Shown here: in pieces, positions 34,764 through 43,183 of the stretch | Layout: the number at the start of each line of letters is the position of its first letter | How positions within the stretch are numbered: the first letter of the stretch is position 1 | DNA from: RBG-16-64-13 sp963718375 | Lineage (GTDB): Bacteria > Actinomycetota > Thermoleophilia > RBG-16-64-13 | NCBI GenBank assembly: GCA_963718375.1 | Contig: CAVQZD010000005.1 | Span: 744,001 to 808,000, forward strand | Direction: 5' to 3' | Length of the DNA stretch: 64,000 bases | Position numbers and translations under genes: made by a program | Notes under the pieces: generated by a model | Told to the model about the DNA's origin: nothing | Database searches by the model: none | The model's input: only the letters and a program-made list of their open reading frames with translations

Positions 34764-35945
34764 TCACAGCTCTGCGAATTGGATGAACACCGGGTTCTGA
34801 ACAGGGACTTCCACCAGCGCCGTGAGCTCTCCCGTCTCGGAGTTGACAGCATAAGTGCGGATGACGTCGGCCGGACGATCCGGGACCATCAGGAATGCAC
34901 CGTCAGGCGAGAGCGTCATGCAACGCGTCGCATCCTTGGGATCGTCAGACTTGCTCAGTTCGACGCGGCTCGTCTTCTTCAGATGACCGTCGTCAGAGAT
35001 GCTGTAGCAGACGACGTCGTCTTGGCCGCGGTTGTTCATGTACACGAACTTGCCGTTGGGAAGCACCTGCAGGGTCGCAGTCTCATTGCGCCCAGTGAAG
35101 CCGGATAGCGTCGACTGCTTGTCGATGAAGGTGAGCACTCCACTCTCGGAGTCGAAGTTGAACGACCAGATCTCAGAAGAGAACTCGCAGGTCATGAACA
35201 TACGACCCTTATGGTCGAACGCGCAGTGCCTTGGACCGGTCCCAGGCGGGCACTGGTAGACAGAGGCTATGGCCAACCTCTTGCCACCGATGCGGAAGAC
35301 GTAGATCCTCTCGCCCGCCTTCTCGCACACCACCAGGAACTTGCCCGACGGGTCGATCACAACGATGTGAGTGTGCGGGCTGGCTTGCGCATGCCCGCCG
35401 CCCTGCGGCGAATCGTTCGGGTCGGTGCCGTACCCAGCGCACACATATACGTCTTGGATCTCGCCGATCGAACCGTCGTTGTTCAGACCATACTGGACCA
35501 CTGTGGAGTCGTCATACTCGAACTTCTCCATCCACTTGCCCTCGGCAGTCTCGACCACTTTGACCACGTGATCGAAGAAGCCGTGGTTCGCGGTGAAGAG
35601 AAGACCCTTGTCCTCCGCCACGGTGATCGAGGCCGGCATCGCCCCAGCTGTGCGCTGCTGATTCAGAGGAGTCAGCGCTCCGGAGTTCTTGTCGACCTTG
35701 AACGACATCACGGCCGAGGCCGGCTTCTTCGGGCCTCGTCCATCGGTCTTTCTCTCGTCGACCGAATAGAGGATGCCCGCCTTCGGCGCGTAGGTCAGAT
35801 AACCGGCACGCTTCGGCATATCCTTCGCACCCCCCGCGAGGGGGGTGATGCTGCTGCCATCCTTGGCTACTTCGAAGACATCGATGCCGCCGCCCTCGAA
35901 CTTGTCAACGTGGTTACGCCCCACGTAAGCGATCAGCTTGCTCAT
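34764..35945 (-). CDS. Seven-bladed beta-propeller protein, lactonase (Pgl/YbhE) family
   Basis: A 393-residue protein with repeated blade motifs such as YVGRNH, GYLTYAPKAGILYSVDE, HAQASPHTHIVVIDPSGKF and RHCAFDHKGRMFMTCE. This matches the lactonase-type propellers (6-phosphogluconolactonase or muconate-cycloisomerase-like). No signal peptide. A lactone-hydrolysing role on an aromatic-derived intermediate is inferred from context only. It follows the gene at 35976 after 30 bases and ends at a terminator, so the operon is probably marR, the unassigned gene, then this. Confidence 0.75.
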   Translation of the reverse strand: MSKLIAYVGRNHVDKFEGGGIDVFEVAKDGSSITPLAGGAKDMPKRAGYLTYAPKAGILYSVDERKTDGRGPKKPASAVMSFKVDKNSGALTPLNQQRTAGAMPASITVAEDKGLLFTANHGFFDHVVKVVETAEGKWMEKFEYDDSTVVQYGLNNDGSIGEIQDVYVCAGYGTDPNDSPQGGGHAQASPHTHIVVIDPSGKFLVVCEKAGERIYVFRIGGKRLAIASVYQCPPGTGPRHCAFDHKGRMFMTCEFSSEIWSFNFDSESGVLTFIDKQSTLSGFTGRNETATLQVLPNGKFVYMNNRGQDDVVCYSISDDGHLKKTSRVELSKSDDPKDATRCMTLSPDGAFLMVPDRPADVIRTYAVNSETGELTALVEVPVQNPVFIQFAEL

Positions 35946-35975
35946 TGCTTTCTCCTATCTATCCCGCTCGCTCGC

Positions 35976-37130
35976 CTAGACTCTTTCGGGGATGCCGGGA
36001 AGATCGGGGTACTTGGCAGCGACTTCCTTCAGCTTGGGATTGTCGAACTCCATCATGTAGCCCTTGTCCCAAGCGACCTTGCCGGCGATCTTGAGGTCGA
36101 TGTCCATGAGGTCACCGGTCACGTGTGGGTAGAAGTTGTAGTCCTTGTTGGCCGGCGCCGAGCCGATGTGCCAATGCACGCACCGCGGACCCGAATGCTC
36201 GATGATGCGCCTGTAGTTGTCGTTCGGGCACTGGTCCTTGGTCACGGTGGCGTTCGGATGGATGCCGAAGTGGAACGTATCGAACTTCTTCATGCCCTCG
36301 CCGACCCTGTCCTCGAGCTCCTTGAGGGTCTTCTTGAGCAAGTCGGCTTCTTTGCCGCCCGTGATGTTGACCATCTTGCAGTCTTCGACCTCGACCTTGA
36401 TGGGAGTCTCCCAGACCGCGGGCAGACCCATGTAGCGGCCCCAGTAGGGGAGCATGCGGTCGAAGTAGAGAACGCCGTTGACGTTCTTGCAGTTGACCGG
36501 CGGGTGTACCCACTCAGGCCAAGGGATGTAGTGGCTGGCATCGCGACGCCAGGAGTTGTACGGCATGCCCGGGATACCCTCGCGCTTGACGGGGTCAAGG
36601 ATGTTGCCCGTGAGCGACGAGCCGTTGGGCGCGCTCATCTCGAACTCGGCCATGTGGTTCATGAACGGATTGGAGCTGAGGTGCCTGGACATGATCACCA
36701 ACTCATGCGGGGTCCGGGCCCAGTCGGTCATCAGAAGCGAGGTGGTGACCGGGAACATGCGCACGTACCAGGTCTTGCACTCTTCGAGGTAACCGCGGAA
36801 TTCGGCGTTCTCTTCGATAGCGAGGTCGAGAGAGAAGTTCATGAAGATGTCGGCGTTGGTGATAGCGCCCTTGAGGATGGGCGGCACTCTCCACTCGTGC
36901 TTCTTCATGACCTCGTCGATCCACATGACCGTGCAGTTGGCGCCGCGCGACGCGCAGACAGCCTGCACCCAGCTCACCGCGGTGGGATCGACATGGTTGG
37001 CACTACCATAGGCGCCATCGATATGCGCCCCGATGAGAACCTCCATACCCGGCTTGATCTGGGCATTGTGGTCCACCAACTGGATCAGTGCATCCATCGC
37101 CGCCTTGGGGATTCCTAACTGTTGACTCAT
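35976..37130 (-). CDS. Unassigned protein, paralogue of the gene at 15692
   Basis: A 384-residue soluble protein with the same conserved blocks as its paralogue (KPGMEVLIGAHIDG, RRDASHYIPWPEWVHPP, FHFGIHPNA, HVTGD). His and Asp residues in these blocks suggest metal binding. M29 aminopeptidase/NicX-like fold is only a tentative idea. The ATG overlaps the stop of the MarR gene by 4 bases, so regulator and enzyme are translated together, which ties the MarR to this enzyme's substrate. The identical block order in both copies suggests the same chemistry on two substrates. Confidence 0.4.
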   Translation of the reverse strand: MSQQLGIPKAAMDALIQLVDHNAQIKPGMEVLIGAHIDGAYGSANHVDPTAVSWVQAVCASRGANCTVMWIDEVMKKHEWRVPPILKGAITNADIFMNFSLDLAIEENAEFRGYLEECKTWYVRMFPVTTSLLMTDWARTPHELVIMSRHLSSNPFMNHMAEFEMSAPNGSSLTGNILDPVKREGIPGMPYNSWRRDASHYIPWPEWVHPPVNCKNVNGVLYFDRMLPYWGRYMGLPAVWETPIKVEVEDCKMVNITGGKEADLLKKTLKELEDRVGEGMKKFDTFHFGIHPNATVTKDQCPNDNYRRIIEHSGPRCVHWHIGSAPANKDYNFYPHVTGDLMDIDLKIAGKVAWDKGYMMEFDNPKLKEVAAKYPDLPGIPERV

Positions 37131-37660
37131 AATCTTTCCCTTCTCTCCTTTTCTGACGCCTGCCTGCTATTGCTAGGGACATACTTGACACTCAACTCTA
37201 CGTCAGTGACGCCCAGTTCTGCCAATGCCTGTGACCTCAGCTTGGTAAGGGCCGCGGCCAGTTGGTCGCGTTCCTGAACATCTAGAACGGAGAAGATGCG
37301 GCTGTCGACCGGGTTGCGAAGCGATTGCCGCAGTGTCTCGCGCCCCTTGTCGGTGAGCGTGACCACGGTCTTCGAGCGGCCCGAACCCGTATGTCTGGCG
37401 ACGAGACCGTCACTCTCCATGCGCTTGAGCATCTCTGTGATGGATTGGATCTCACGAAAGATGCGGCGGGCGATGTCCGCGGGAGTGGCCTCGCCACCGT
37501 AGCTTTGAATGATCCACAATAGGGCGCGTCTCTCATTGCTTATGCCAAAGCGCTCGTACTCCGGGTTTCTCGCCCTCAAGATCGCATCCTTGGTCTGGGC
37601 GATGAGTACGAAGAGACTGAAACAGTCATCTTCTCTAAACTCTTGACAACCATCTGACAT
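37127..37660 (-). CDS. MarR-family transcriptional regulator
   Basis: A 177-residue winged-helix protein unlike the other two MarR proteins of the window. The HTH covers about residues 55-95 (ATPADIARRIFREIQSITEM), with the wing RHTGSGRSKTVV. GGAG precedes the ATG. It leads a short operon with the unassigned protein and the lactonase. A perfect 12-bp palindrome lies just upstream at the expected transcription start, which suggests autorepression. Confidence 0.82.
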   Translation of the reverse strand: MSDGCQEFREDDCFSLFVLIAQTKDAILRARNPEYERFGISNERRALLWIIQSYGGEATPADIARRIFREIQSITEMLKRMESDGLVARHTGSGRSKTVVTLTDKGRETLRQSLRNPVDSRIFSVLDVQERDQLAAALTKLRSQALAELGVTDVELSVKYVPSNSRQASEKERRERL

Positions 37661-37678
37661 CCGGACTCCTGATACGTG

Positions 37679-37727
37679 TTCGTATACGAAGTTGCGCCAG
37701 CGTATCGCGGCACCGGACCCCCGTCAA
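37679..37727 (-). promoter_or_regulatory. Promoter and palindromic operator of the marR operon
   Basis: TTGACG (37722-37727) and TACGCT (37699-37704), 17 bases apart on the minus strand, precede the perfect palindrome TTCGTATACGAA (37679-37690). The palindrome covers the likely start of transcription, as a repressor site would. The spacer also faces the plus-strand kinase gene. Confidence 0.6.
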
Positions 37728-37767
37728 CAAACTTTAGTATCCCAACATTTGCAGGGGTGGAGGACTC

Positions 37768-39003
37768 GTGGCTGAGAGTCACCGCGTCGTGTGCTGTCGA
37801 ACCGCTCCTGTTACCATCTGCGGCGTAGAGTCAAGCCCACCACCATTTGGAGGCGGACTGCCCATCGTGACAGGCGACTTGCGAGACAAGATCCAGCCCG
37901 CCGTAGTGCGGACCGTCAAGAACCCCCACTTGTGGGTGGTCCTCATGCTGTCTGCCCTGCTACTAGCCCTGTATCAGACGTGGCCGTGGTCGCCACGCAA
38001 CTTTGAGACCGGGGTATGGCGCTACTTCAGCTGGCTGCAGGTGCTCGAGCCCTATGCGCTGCAGTTCGAGCTCAGGTACGAGCTGTTCGGGTTAGTGTTT
38101 CTCCTGGCCGTCACCTATGCCTCCATCACCCTTTCTTGGCCCGGAGGCATGCTGGCCTGGGGCCTTTCGCTGATCTGGGTGGTCCCGGCAGCCCAGGGCT
38201 GGCGAAACAGCCACGTAAGCCTGAATGTGGCGCTGCTGCTGCTACCCGTGGTGGTCGTGGCGGTGATCTCCGGAGAGCGCCGCTGGCGCGAGAGCGAGCG
38301 GCGGAACTACGCCGAGCGAGAGCAAGAACGCGAGACTTATATAGCGAGATTGGTGGAGACGCAGGAAGCCGAGCGGACCCGCATCGCCCAGGAGCTCCAC
38401 GACGGCACGCTCCAGACCCTCATGGTCATCGCGAACAAGGCAGATGCTTTGGCCTCTTCCGCCCGTGACGAAGACCAGGCCAGGGGGAACCTGTGGATCA
38501 AGCGTCAACTGCTGCAGACCATGGACGATGTACGGCGGCTCAGCATGAACCTGCGGCCCAGCATCCTGGACAACTTCGGGCTCGTCTCAGGCGTGAGGTG
38601 GCTGGTGAACAACTGCAAGGAGCAATGTACTTGCGACGTGGACGTGGTGATCTCGGGCGAGGAGCCCACTATGTCCAGTCTTGCACAGGTCACCGTCTTT
38701 CGCGTCGTACAGGAGGCGCTCAGCAACGTTCAGCGTCATTCCCGAGCGAAGAACTGCGTTGTGATGATGGATTTCCAGCAAGACCATGTGCAGTTGGAGG
38801 TTAGAGACGACGGCCGGGGCTTTGACCTCCCTGAGAGGCTCGGGGCCTATGTGACCGACGGCAAGCTCGGCATGATAGGCATGGAGCAGCGGGTGCTCTC
38901 GCTGGGCGGAGATTTCTTCGTCGACTCCGTGCCCAAACGGGGCACGAAGATAGTGGCCTCGGTCCCCTACACCCCGTCAGCCGAGGTCGTCCAGGCTGAG
39001 TAA
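37768..39003 (+). CDS. Membrane sensor histidine kinase, NarX/DegS type
   Basis: A 411-residue protein. About four hydrophobic segments span residues 50-170, followed by a basic coiled region (RRWRESERRNYAEREQERE). The HisKA_3 H-box is AQELHDGTLQTL near residue 210, the N-box VQEALSNVQRHS near 315 and the G-box DDGRGFD near 350; all are intact. No separate sensory domain is evident, so the membrane part probably senses the signal. GGTGGAGG precedes the GTG; a later start near 37867 is possible. The cognate LuxR-type regulator gene is tail to tail with it, overlapping by 27 bases. Confidence 0.87.
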   Translation: MAESHRVVCCRTAPVTICGVESSPPPFGGGLPIVTGDLRDKIQPAVVRTVKNPHLWVVLMLSALLLALYQTWPWSPRNFETGVWRYFSWLQVLEPYALQFELRYELFGLVFLLAVTYASITLSWPGGMLAWGLSLIWVVPAAQGWRNSHVSLNVALLLLPVVVVAVISGERRWRESERRNYAEREQERETYIARLVETQEAERTRIAQELHDGTLQTLMVIANKADALASSARDEDQARGNLWIKRQLLQTMDDVRRLSMNLRPSILDNFGLVSGVRWLVNNCKEQCTCDVDVVISGEEPTMSSLAQVTVFRVVQEALSNVQRHSRAKNCVVMMDFQQDHVQLEVRDDGRGFDLPERLGAYVTDGKLGMIGMEQRVLSLGGDFFVDSVPKRGTKIVASVPYTPSAEVVQAE

Positions 39004-39672
39004 GCCCGACTTCAGACTCACGAAGATCGCTTCAGTGCGAGACCGCACGTGCAGTTTGGTGAACACGTCGACAAAGTAGCTCTTCACAGTGGCCTCACTG
39101 ATGCCCATCTGGGCTCCGATCTCCTTGTTGGAGAGCCCCTTCGCCGCCAGGGTGAGTACCTCCAGGCCCTTCCCCGACAGCCGCTGGTCTGGGACTGTCT
39201 TGACCGCCTTGGTGCCGTGATGGATACCGTATCGGACGACCTCTTGTGACACCTCGCGGGATAGCACCATGTCGCCGTCCATGACAGCCCGCACAGTATG
39301 CACCACCTCCGGCCCGAAGACGGACTTGACCAGGTAGCCCCCTGCCCCCGCCTGCAGGATGCTGAAGATGGTCTCCACGTCGGTGTGGACCGTGAGGATG
39401 AGCACCACGACCAGCTCATTGGTGGACTTGATCTGCTTCGTGGCCTCGACACCGTTCAAGTTGGGCATGCTGATGTCCATGATGACGACGTCCGGCGAGA
39501 GCTCTTTGACCATACTCAGCGCTTCTACGCCGTCCCCGGCTTCGCCGATCACCTCGAGGTCCGGCTCCTTCTCCAGGATGTCGCGCAGCGCCCTGCGGAC
39601 CAGGGGGTGGTCGTCCACCAAGAGGATACGTATCGGTCCGGTCTCAGTCGTCTCAGTGACCTGTGGCACCAC
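38977..39672 (-). CDS. NarL/LuxR-family response regulator
   Basis: A 231-residue protein. The receiver domain (residues 14-130) has the acidic pair VDDHP, the phospho-acceptor Asp in VVIMDISMPNLNG, and LTVHTD and VKSV for the Thr and Lys positions. The LuxR HTH (165-225) reads LTLAAKGLSNKEIGAQMGISEATVKSY. GTG start with GGAGG 7 bases before. It is the partner of the kinase at 37768. It follows the acyl-CoA synthetase operon on the same strand but a hairpin at 39690 separates them. Targets are not deducible. Confidence 0.88.
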   Translation of the reverse strand: MVPQVTETTETGPIRILLVDDHPLVRRALRDILEKEPDLEVIGEAGDGVEALSMVKELSPDVVIMDISMPNLNGVEATKQIKSTNELVVVLILTVHTDVETIFSILQAGAGGYLVKSVFGPEVVHTVRAVMDGDMVLSREVSQEVVRYGIHHGTKAVKTVPDQRLSGKGLEVLTLAAKGLSNKEIGAQMGISEATVKSYFVDVFTKLHVRSRTEAIFVSLKSGLLSLDDLG

Positions 39673-39689
39673 TTCGCAGCCTCCGCTTC

Positions 39690-39737
39690 GAAGTCCGGGG
39701 CGCCGCCGGCCCAGCGGGCCTGCGGCGCCACGACTTC
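39690..39737 (-). terminator. Terminator-like hairpin after the triacetate-cleavage operon
   Basis: Stem GGCGCCGC/GCGGCGCC plus GGCCC/GGGCC with loop AGC, extended outward by GAAGTC/GACTTC with small bulges. It lies between the synthetase alpha stop and the response-regulator start. Confidence 0.55.
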
Positions 39738-39758
39738 AACTCATCCAGGGAACTCTTA

Positions 39759-41147
39759 CTAGAGGTTCCTCAAATACTCAGCGTACTCAGCCATCCGCGA
39801 TAGCACGTATACGGCCCTCTGCGGGTCAGAACATGCTACCACTCGCTGCTCCGCCAGCTTGGCGTAGAGTTCCGGCTCAGACTCAGGCAGCGCGAAGACC
39901 GAGACGGCCAGCGGCTTGTCGATCTTGTTGGCCGCGATGGCTATGTTGTCAAGGCATTCCGGTACCGGGGTCGATATGACCAGGAGCATGTCGACGTTGT
40001 CATCATCGGCAACGATCTCAATGGCCTTCTGATAGAGGCCCGGGTCTAAGAGCGACGCCACCCCCGTATCGATCGGGTTGCCGAAGCCTGTACCGACCGG
40101 CGGGAGGACCTCGCGCAGTCGCGCCTCCGTCTTGGCTGTGGGCCGGGGTACTTCCAGACCCATGGAGTAGCAGTTGTCGGCCGTGCCGACCCCCGTGCCA
40201 CCCTGCCCGGTGATGATCGCTATGCGATTGCCCTTGGGCAGTGGTAGATAGTCAAAGGCCACCGCGCACTCCACCACGTCCTGCACACTGTGCACCTGGA
40301 TGATGCCGGCCTGCTTGAACATGGCCTGCCAGATGGCGGTGGAGCCGGCCAACGCACCGGTGTGAGAAGCGGCCGCTCGCGCGCCCTGCTCACTCATGCC
40401 ACCCTTCCACAGGATGATGGGCTTGGTCTTTGAGACTTCGCGCGCCACCTCGTAGAAGCGACGCCCGTCTTTGACGCCCTCCATGTAAGAGACGATGGTC
40501 TTGGTCTTGTCGTCCTGGCCCAGGTACTCCAGGTAGTCCTCGGCGGCCAGATCGCACTCGTTGCCACAGGAGACCACGCTCGAGAAGCGCACGCCCTTGG
40601 TCGACAGGAACCAGACCAGATAGTCCACGAACGAGCCACTCTGAGAGACACCGCCCACGCTGCCCATCTCTGTGGGCACGCCCTTCATGAGCACCTGCGG
40701 GTAGGTGACCACGCCGTTGCGTGGGTTGAAGAAGCCCAGGCAGTTGGGACCGACCACCCGGCAGCCACCCTCGCGGCCGATGCGGCCGATCTCTTTCTCC
40801 AGCTCCTTGCCTTCCGCACCCAGTTCGCCGAAGCCCGAGGCGAATACCACGACGCCGCCCACTTCGCTGGCGACACACTCCTTCACCAGACCCAACACCG
40901 CGTCAGGCGGGGTCAGCAGGATGGCCAGGTCGAGCTTGTCGGGCACGGCACTGATGCTCGGGTAACACTTGATCCCCAGCACATCCTCGCGCTTGGGGTT
41001 GATGGGGAACAGCTTCTTGCAGCCGGCGTCCCGCATACCCTCGACGAAGAGGCGGCCGAAGCTCCCTTCCTTGTCCGTGGCACCGACGAGCGCCACAGAT
41101 TCAGCGTTGAATATCCGGTCCAGTTGTTTGATGGTCTCTTTTGACAT
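39759..41147 (-). CDS. acdA: ADP-forming acyl-CoA synthetase, alpha subunit
   Basis: A 462-residue subunit of the ADP-forming acetyl-CoA synthetase type, which turns acyl-CoA, ADP and phosphate into acid, CoA and ATP. Residues 10-140 form the CoA-binding Rossmann domain (SVALVGATDKEGSFGR). The phosphorylated His is in AASHTGALAGS near residue 250, and IITGQGGTGV follows. The ATG at 41147 comes 4 bases after the beta stop with GGGAGAG before it. It ends the operon that makes acetoacetyl-CoA and acetyl-CoA, so it would harvest the energy of phloroglucinol breakdown by substrate-level phosphorylation. Confidence 0.85.
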   Translation of the reverse strand: MSKETIKQLDRIFNAESVALVGATDKEGSFGRLFVEGMRDAGCKKLFPINPKREDVLGIKCYPSISAVPDKLDLAILLTPPDAVLGLVKECVASEVGGVVVFASGFGELGAEGKELEKEIGRIGREGGCRVVGPNCLGFFNPRNGVVTYPQVLMKGVPTEMGSVGGVSQSGSFVDYLVWFLSTKGVRFSSVVSCGNECDLAAEDYLEYLGQDDKTKTIVSYMEGVKDGRRFYEVAREVSKTKPIILWKGGMSEQGARAAASHTGALAGSTAIWQAMFKQAGIIQVHSVQDVVECAVAFDYLPLPKGNRIAIITGQGGTGVGTADNCYSMGLEVPRPTAKTEARLREVLPPVGTGFGNPIDTGVASLLDPGLYQKAIEIVADDDNVDMLLVISTPVPECLDNIAIAANKIDKPLAVSVFALPESEPELYAKLAEQRVVACSDPQRAVYVLSRMAEYAEYLRNL

Positions 41148-41151
41148 AGCG

Positions 41152-41850
41152 CTACTCTCCCAGGATGACGCGGGCATCGACGGCCATGGCGCCCTTGGAG
41201 TACGCGAAGATGGGGTTGAGATCCATCTCCCTCACCTCCGGGGTCTTGGCCACGAAGTCCGACACGCGCATTAGGATGTCCTCGAGCGCGCCTTTGTCCA
41301 CGGGCTCGGAGCCGCGGAAGCCTTCAAGCAGCTTCGCGGCCTTGATCTCGTTCACCGCCTTGGCGGCGTCGGCCTTGGTCAGGGGCGCGAGCTTGAAGGT
41401 GACGTCCTTGAGGACCTCCACCCATACGCCACCCAGACCGAACATGAGCACCGGACCGAACTGCGGGTCGGTAGACATGCCGATGATGACTTCGACACCG
41501 GGCTTCGCCATATCCTGCACGGTGATACCCTCAATCTCAGCCTTAGGGTTATACTCTCTGCACGACTCCATGATGGCGTCCCAGGCCTCGGCCACGGCGT
41601 CCGCGTCGGCCAGGCCCACCTTCACGCCACCGGCGTCGCTCTTGTGCGAGATGTCGGGTGAAGACACCTTGAGCACGCACGGGTAGCCGATCTTCTTGCT
41701 GAGCGCCACCGCCTCCTCTTTGGAGGTGGCGAGCGCCATCTGGGTGGTGGGGATGCCAAGGCTGCGGAGCAGGTCCTTGGACTCCATCTCGGTGAGAACG
41801 GTCCGCGACTCGTTGCGGGCCTTCTCGACTATCTCTCTTGCACTAGCCAT
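41152..41850 (-). CDS. acdB: ADP-forming acyl-CoA synthetase, beta (ATP-grasp) subunit
   Basis: A 232-residue ATP-grasp domain protein, partner of the alpha subunit. Nucleotide-binding features are PCVLKVSSPDISHKSDAGG, VIIGMSTDPQFGPVLMFGLGG and REMDLNPI. The usual second phospho-His fits SHKSD. GAGGTAAG precedes the ATG. A 12-bp hairpin (41868-41895) lies between this gene and the lyase gene before it. Confidence 0.85.
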   Translation of the reverse strand: MASAREIVEKARNESRTVLTEMESKDLLRSLGIPTTQMALATSKEEAVALSKKIGYPCVLKVSSPDISHKSDAGGVKVGLADADAVAEAWDAIMESCREYNPKAEIEGITVQDMAKPGVEVIIGMSTDPQFGPVLMFGLGGVWVEVLKDVTFKLAPLTKADAAKAVNEIKAAKLLEGFRGSEPVDKGALEDILMRVSDFVAKTPEVREMDLNPIFAYSKGAMAVDARVILGE

Positions 41851-41867
41851 TTCTTACCTCATAACGA

Positions 41868-41895
41868 CCTCGCGGCGCCCTGAGGCGCCGCGAGG
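41868..41895 (-). terminator. Intercistronic hairpin between lyase and acyl-CoA synthetase genes
   Basis: Perfect 12-bp arms (CCTCGCGGCGCC and complement) with loop CTGA. It lies inside the operon, 18 bases past the lyase stop, and may reduce synthetase expression or stabilise the upstream message. Confidence 0.5.
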
Positions 41896-41913
41896 ACTCG
41901 GAGCTTCTTGTCA

Positions 41914-42735
41914 CTACTGGGCGTTCACCAGGTCTGGGTGCAGCTTGAGCCGGTCGATCACTTCTTGAACGGTGGCCGGCACCAGGTGCTGCGACTTGGC
42001 CACAGACACGAGCTGCTCGACGAGTTGTGCGTTGGACGTCGCGAGCTCTTTCGGCCTGATGTACAGAGTGTCCTCGAGACCGGTACGCGCGTTGCCACCC
42101 ATGGCGAGCCCGATGGTGGTCAGCGGCAGGTTGGCTTTGGAGATGGCGATGACCTGCCAGCTGGTGTCCTCGGGCAGCTCACGTACGCAGTAGGCGAGCA
42201 GCATGGGGTCGGCCTTCATGCCACCGGGGGTGCCCATGACAAAGGAGACCTGCAGCGGCAGGGTGACCAGCTCCTTCTTCACGAGATTCAGCATGAGGGG
42301 GATGTGGCCCGTGTCGTAGATCTCGATCTCGGGCTTGATGCCCAGCTCGAGCATGCGCTCAGCCAGCTTGTACATCTTGAGGGGCGGGTTGAGGAACTCG
42401 TTGTCGCCCATGGTCATGCTCGCGGGGTTGAGGGTAGCCATGGCCGGCTTGGCCTCGGCTATCTTCATGCGCTCGTCGTACGGCATGCCGCCGCCGGTGG
42501 AGAGCTGCACGATGCCCGGGCAGGCCTCGCGAACGAGCGCCACGGTCTTCTTGGCGACTTCCAGGTCAGCGGTGAAGCTGTCGTTGTCGCGAAGGTGGAT
42601 GTGAATTACCGAGGCGCCGGCCTCGTAGGCGCCCTTAGCAGCGGCTGCGATCTCCTCCGGGGTCTTCGGCATGGCCGGCGTGTCTTTGCTCAGGGCCGCC
42701 GGGCCCGTCAGCGACGCGGTGATGATGGGGTTCAT
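41914..42735 (-). CDS. BKACE-family beta-keto acid cleavage enzyme, triacetate acetoacetate-lyase candidate
   Basis: A 273-residue protein of the DUF849/Kce family, which splits a beta-keto acid with acetyl-CoA. The zinc ligands His45 and His47 lie in SVIHIHLRD and the Glu in ARTGLEDTL; all are present. In the anaerobic phloroglucinol pathway of Clostridium, a BKACE protein (TAL) converts triacetate and acetyl-CoA to acetoacetate and acetoacetyl-CoA. The same operon here has a 3-hydroxyacyl-type dehydrogenase and a short-chain reductase, which supports that role over lysine fermentation (Kce), for which no other gene is seen. AGGAGG precedes the ATG. Confidence 0.8.
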   Translation of the reverse strand: MNPIITASLTGPAALSKDTPAMPKTPEEIAAAAKGAYEAGASVIHIHLRDNDSFTADLEVAKKTVALVREACPGIVQLSTGGGMPYDERMKIAEAKPAMATLNPASMTMGDNEFLNPPLKMYKLAERMLELGIKPEIEIYDTGHIPLMLNLVKKELVTLPLQVSFVMGTPGGMKADPMLLAYCVRELPEDTSWQVIAISKANLPLTTIGLAMGGNARTGLEDTLYIRPKELATSNAQLVEQLVSVAKSQHLVPATVQEVIDRLKLHPDLVNAQ

Positions 42736-42787
42736 ATGCTTGTGCCTCCTAGCACTTCTCGCCGGCCCGGCCGGCAGAGCTTCGGTT

Positions 42788-43141
42788 CTACTGGGGGATT
42801 ACGTTTACCACTACCAACATTCTAGCCAACGTAGTGCCGGTGTTCAGCACCGAGGCGGCATCTCCGGGGCCTCTGTAGATAGAGTCCAAAGGAGTCAAGA
42901 CGATCTTGTTGCCGTCCTTGTCGGTGAGCGTAAGCTCGCCCTCGATGAGGAAGTACACCTTCTCGTTCGGCGAGTCCTCACCACTGAACTCGATACCGCC
43001 GCCGGGCTCGTACTCGGACAGGCCACACCAGAAGCTCGAGAGCCCCTGGTCTGCGCCCATGAAGCGAGCGGAACGCATATTGAAGTGCTGGGCGTTCGGC
43101 AGGCCCCAGTTGCTGATCTCGGTATATGCGACTTTCTTCAT
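42788..43141 (-). CDS. Small cupin-domain protein
   Basis: A 117-residue single cupin with the two conserved motifs in weak form (EYEPGGGIEFSGEDSPNEKVYFLIEGELTL and DSIYRGPGDAASVLN). The usual His ligands are mostly absent, so metal binding is doubtful. It lies between the short-chain reductase and the lyase. An enzyme step (isomerase or enol tautomerase) or a sensor role are both possible. The ATG at 43141 suits the AGGAGGGTG site better than the GTG at 43153, which would overlap it. Confidence 0.7.
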   Translation of the reverse strand: MKKVAYTEISNWGLPNAQHFNMRSARFMGADQGLSSFWCGLSEYEPGGGIEFSGEDSPNEKVYFLIEGELTLTDKDGNKIVLTPLDSIYRGPGDAASVLNTGTTLARMLVVVNVIPQ

Positions 43142-43183
43142 CTGTCTCTTCACCCTCCTCGCGGGTCTCTATTGGGCTGGCGG

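Noticed and set aside
35211..37118. Very long open frame antisense to the lactonase and the unassigned gene
   Set aside because: It lies opposite two well-supported genes with ribosome sites; its translation is rich in Val, Arg, Asp and His without domain features, as usual for antisense frames in GC-rich DNA.
42761..42775. GCCGGCCCGGCCGGC palindrome between cupin and lyase genes
   Set aside because: The arms leave a centre too short for a stable full stem, and it is GC-biased sequence close to the lyase ribosome site; it may be chance.
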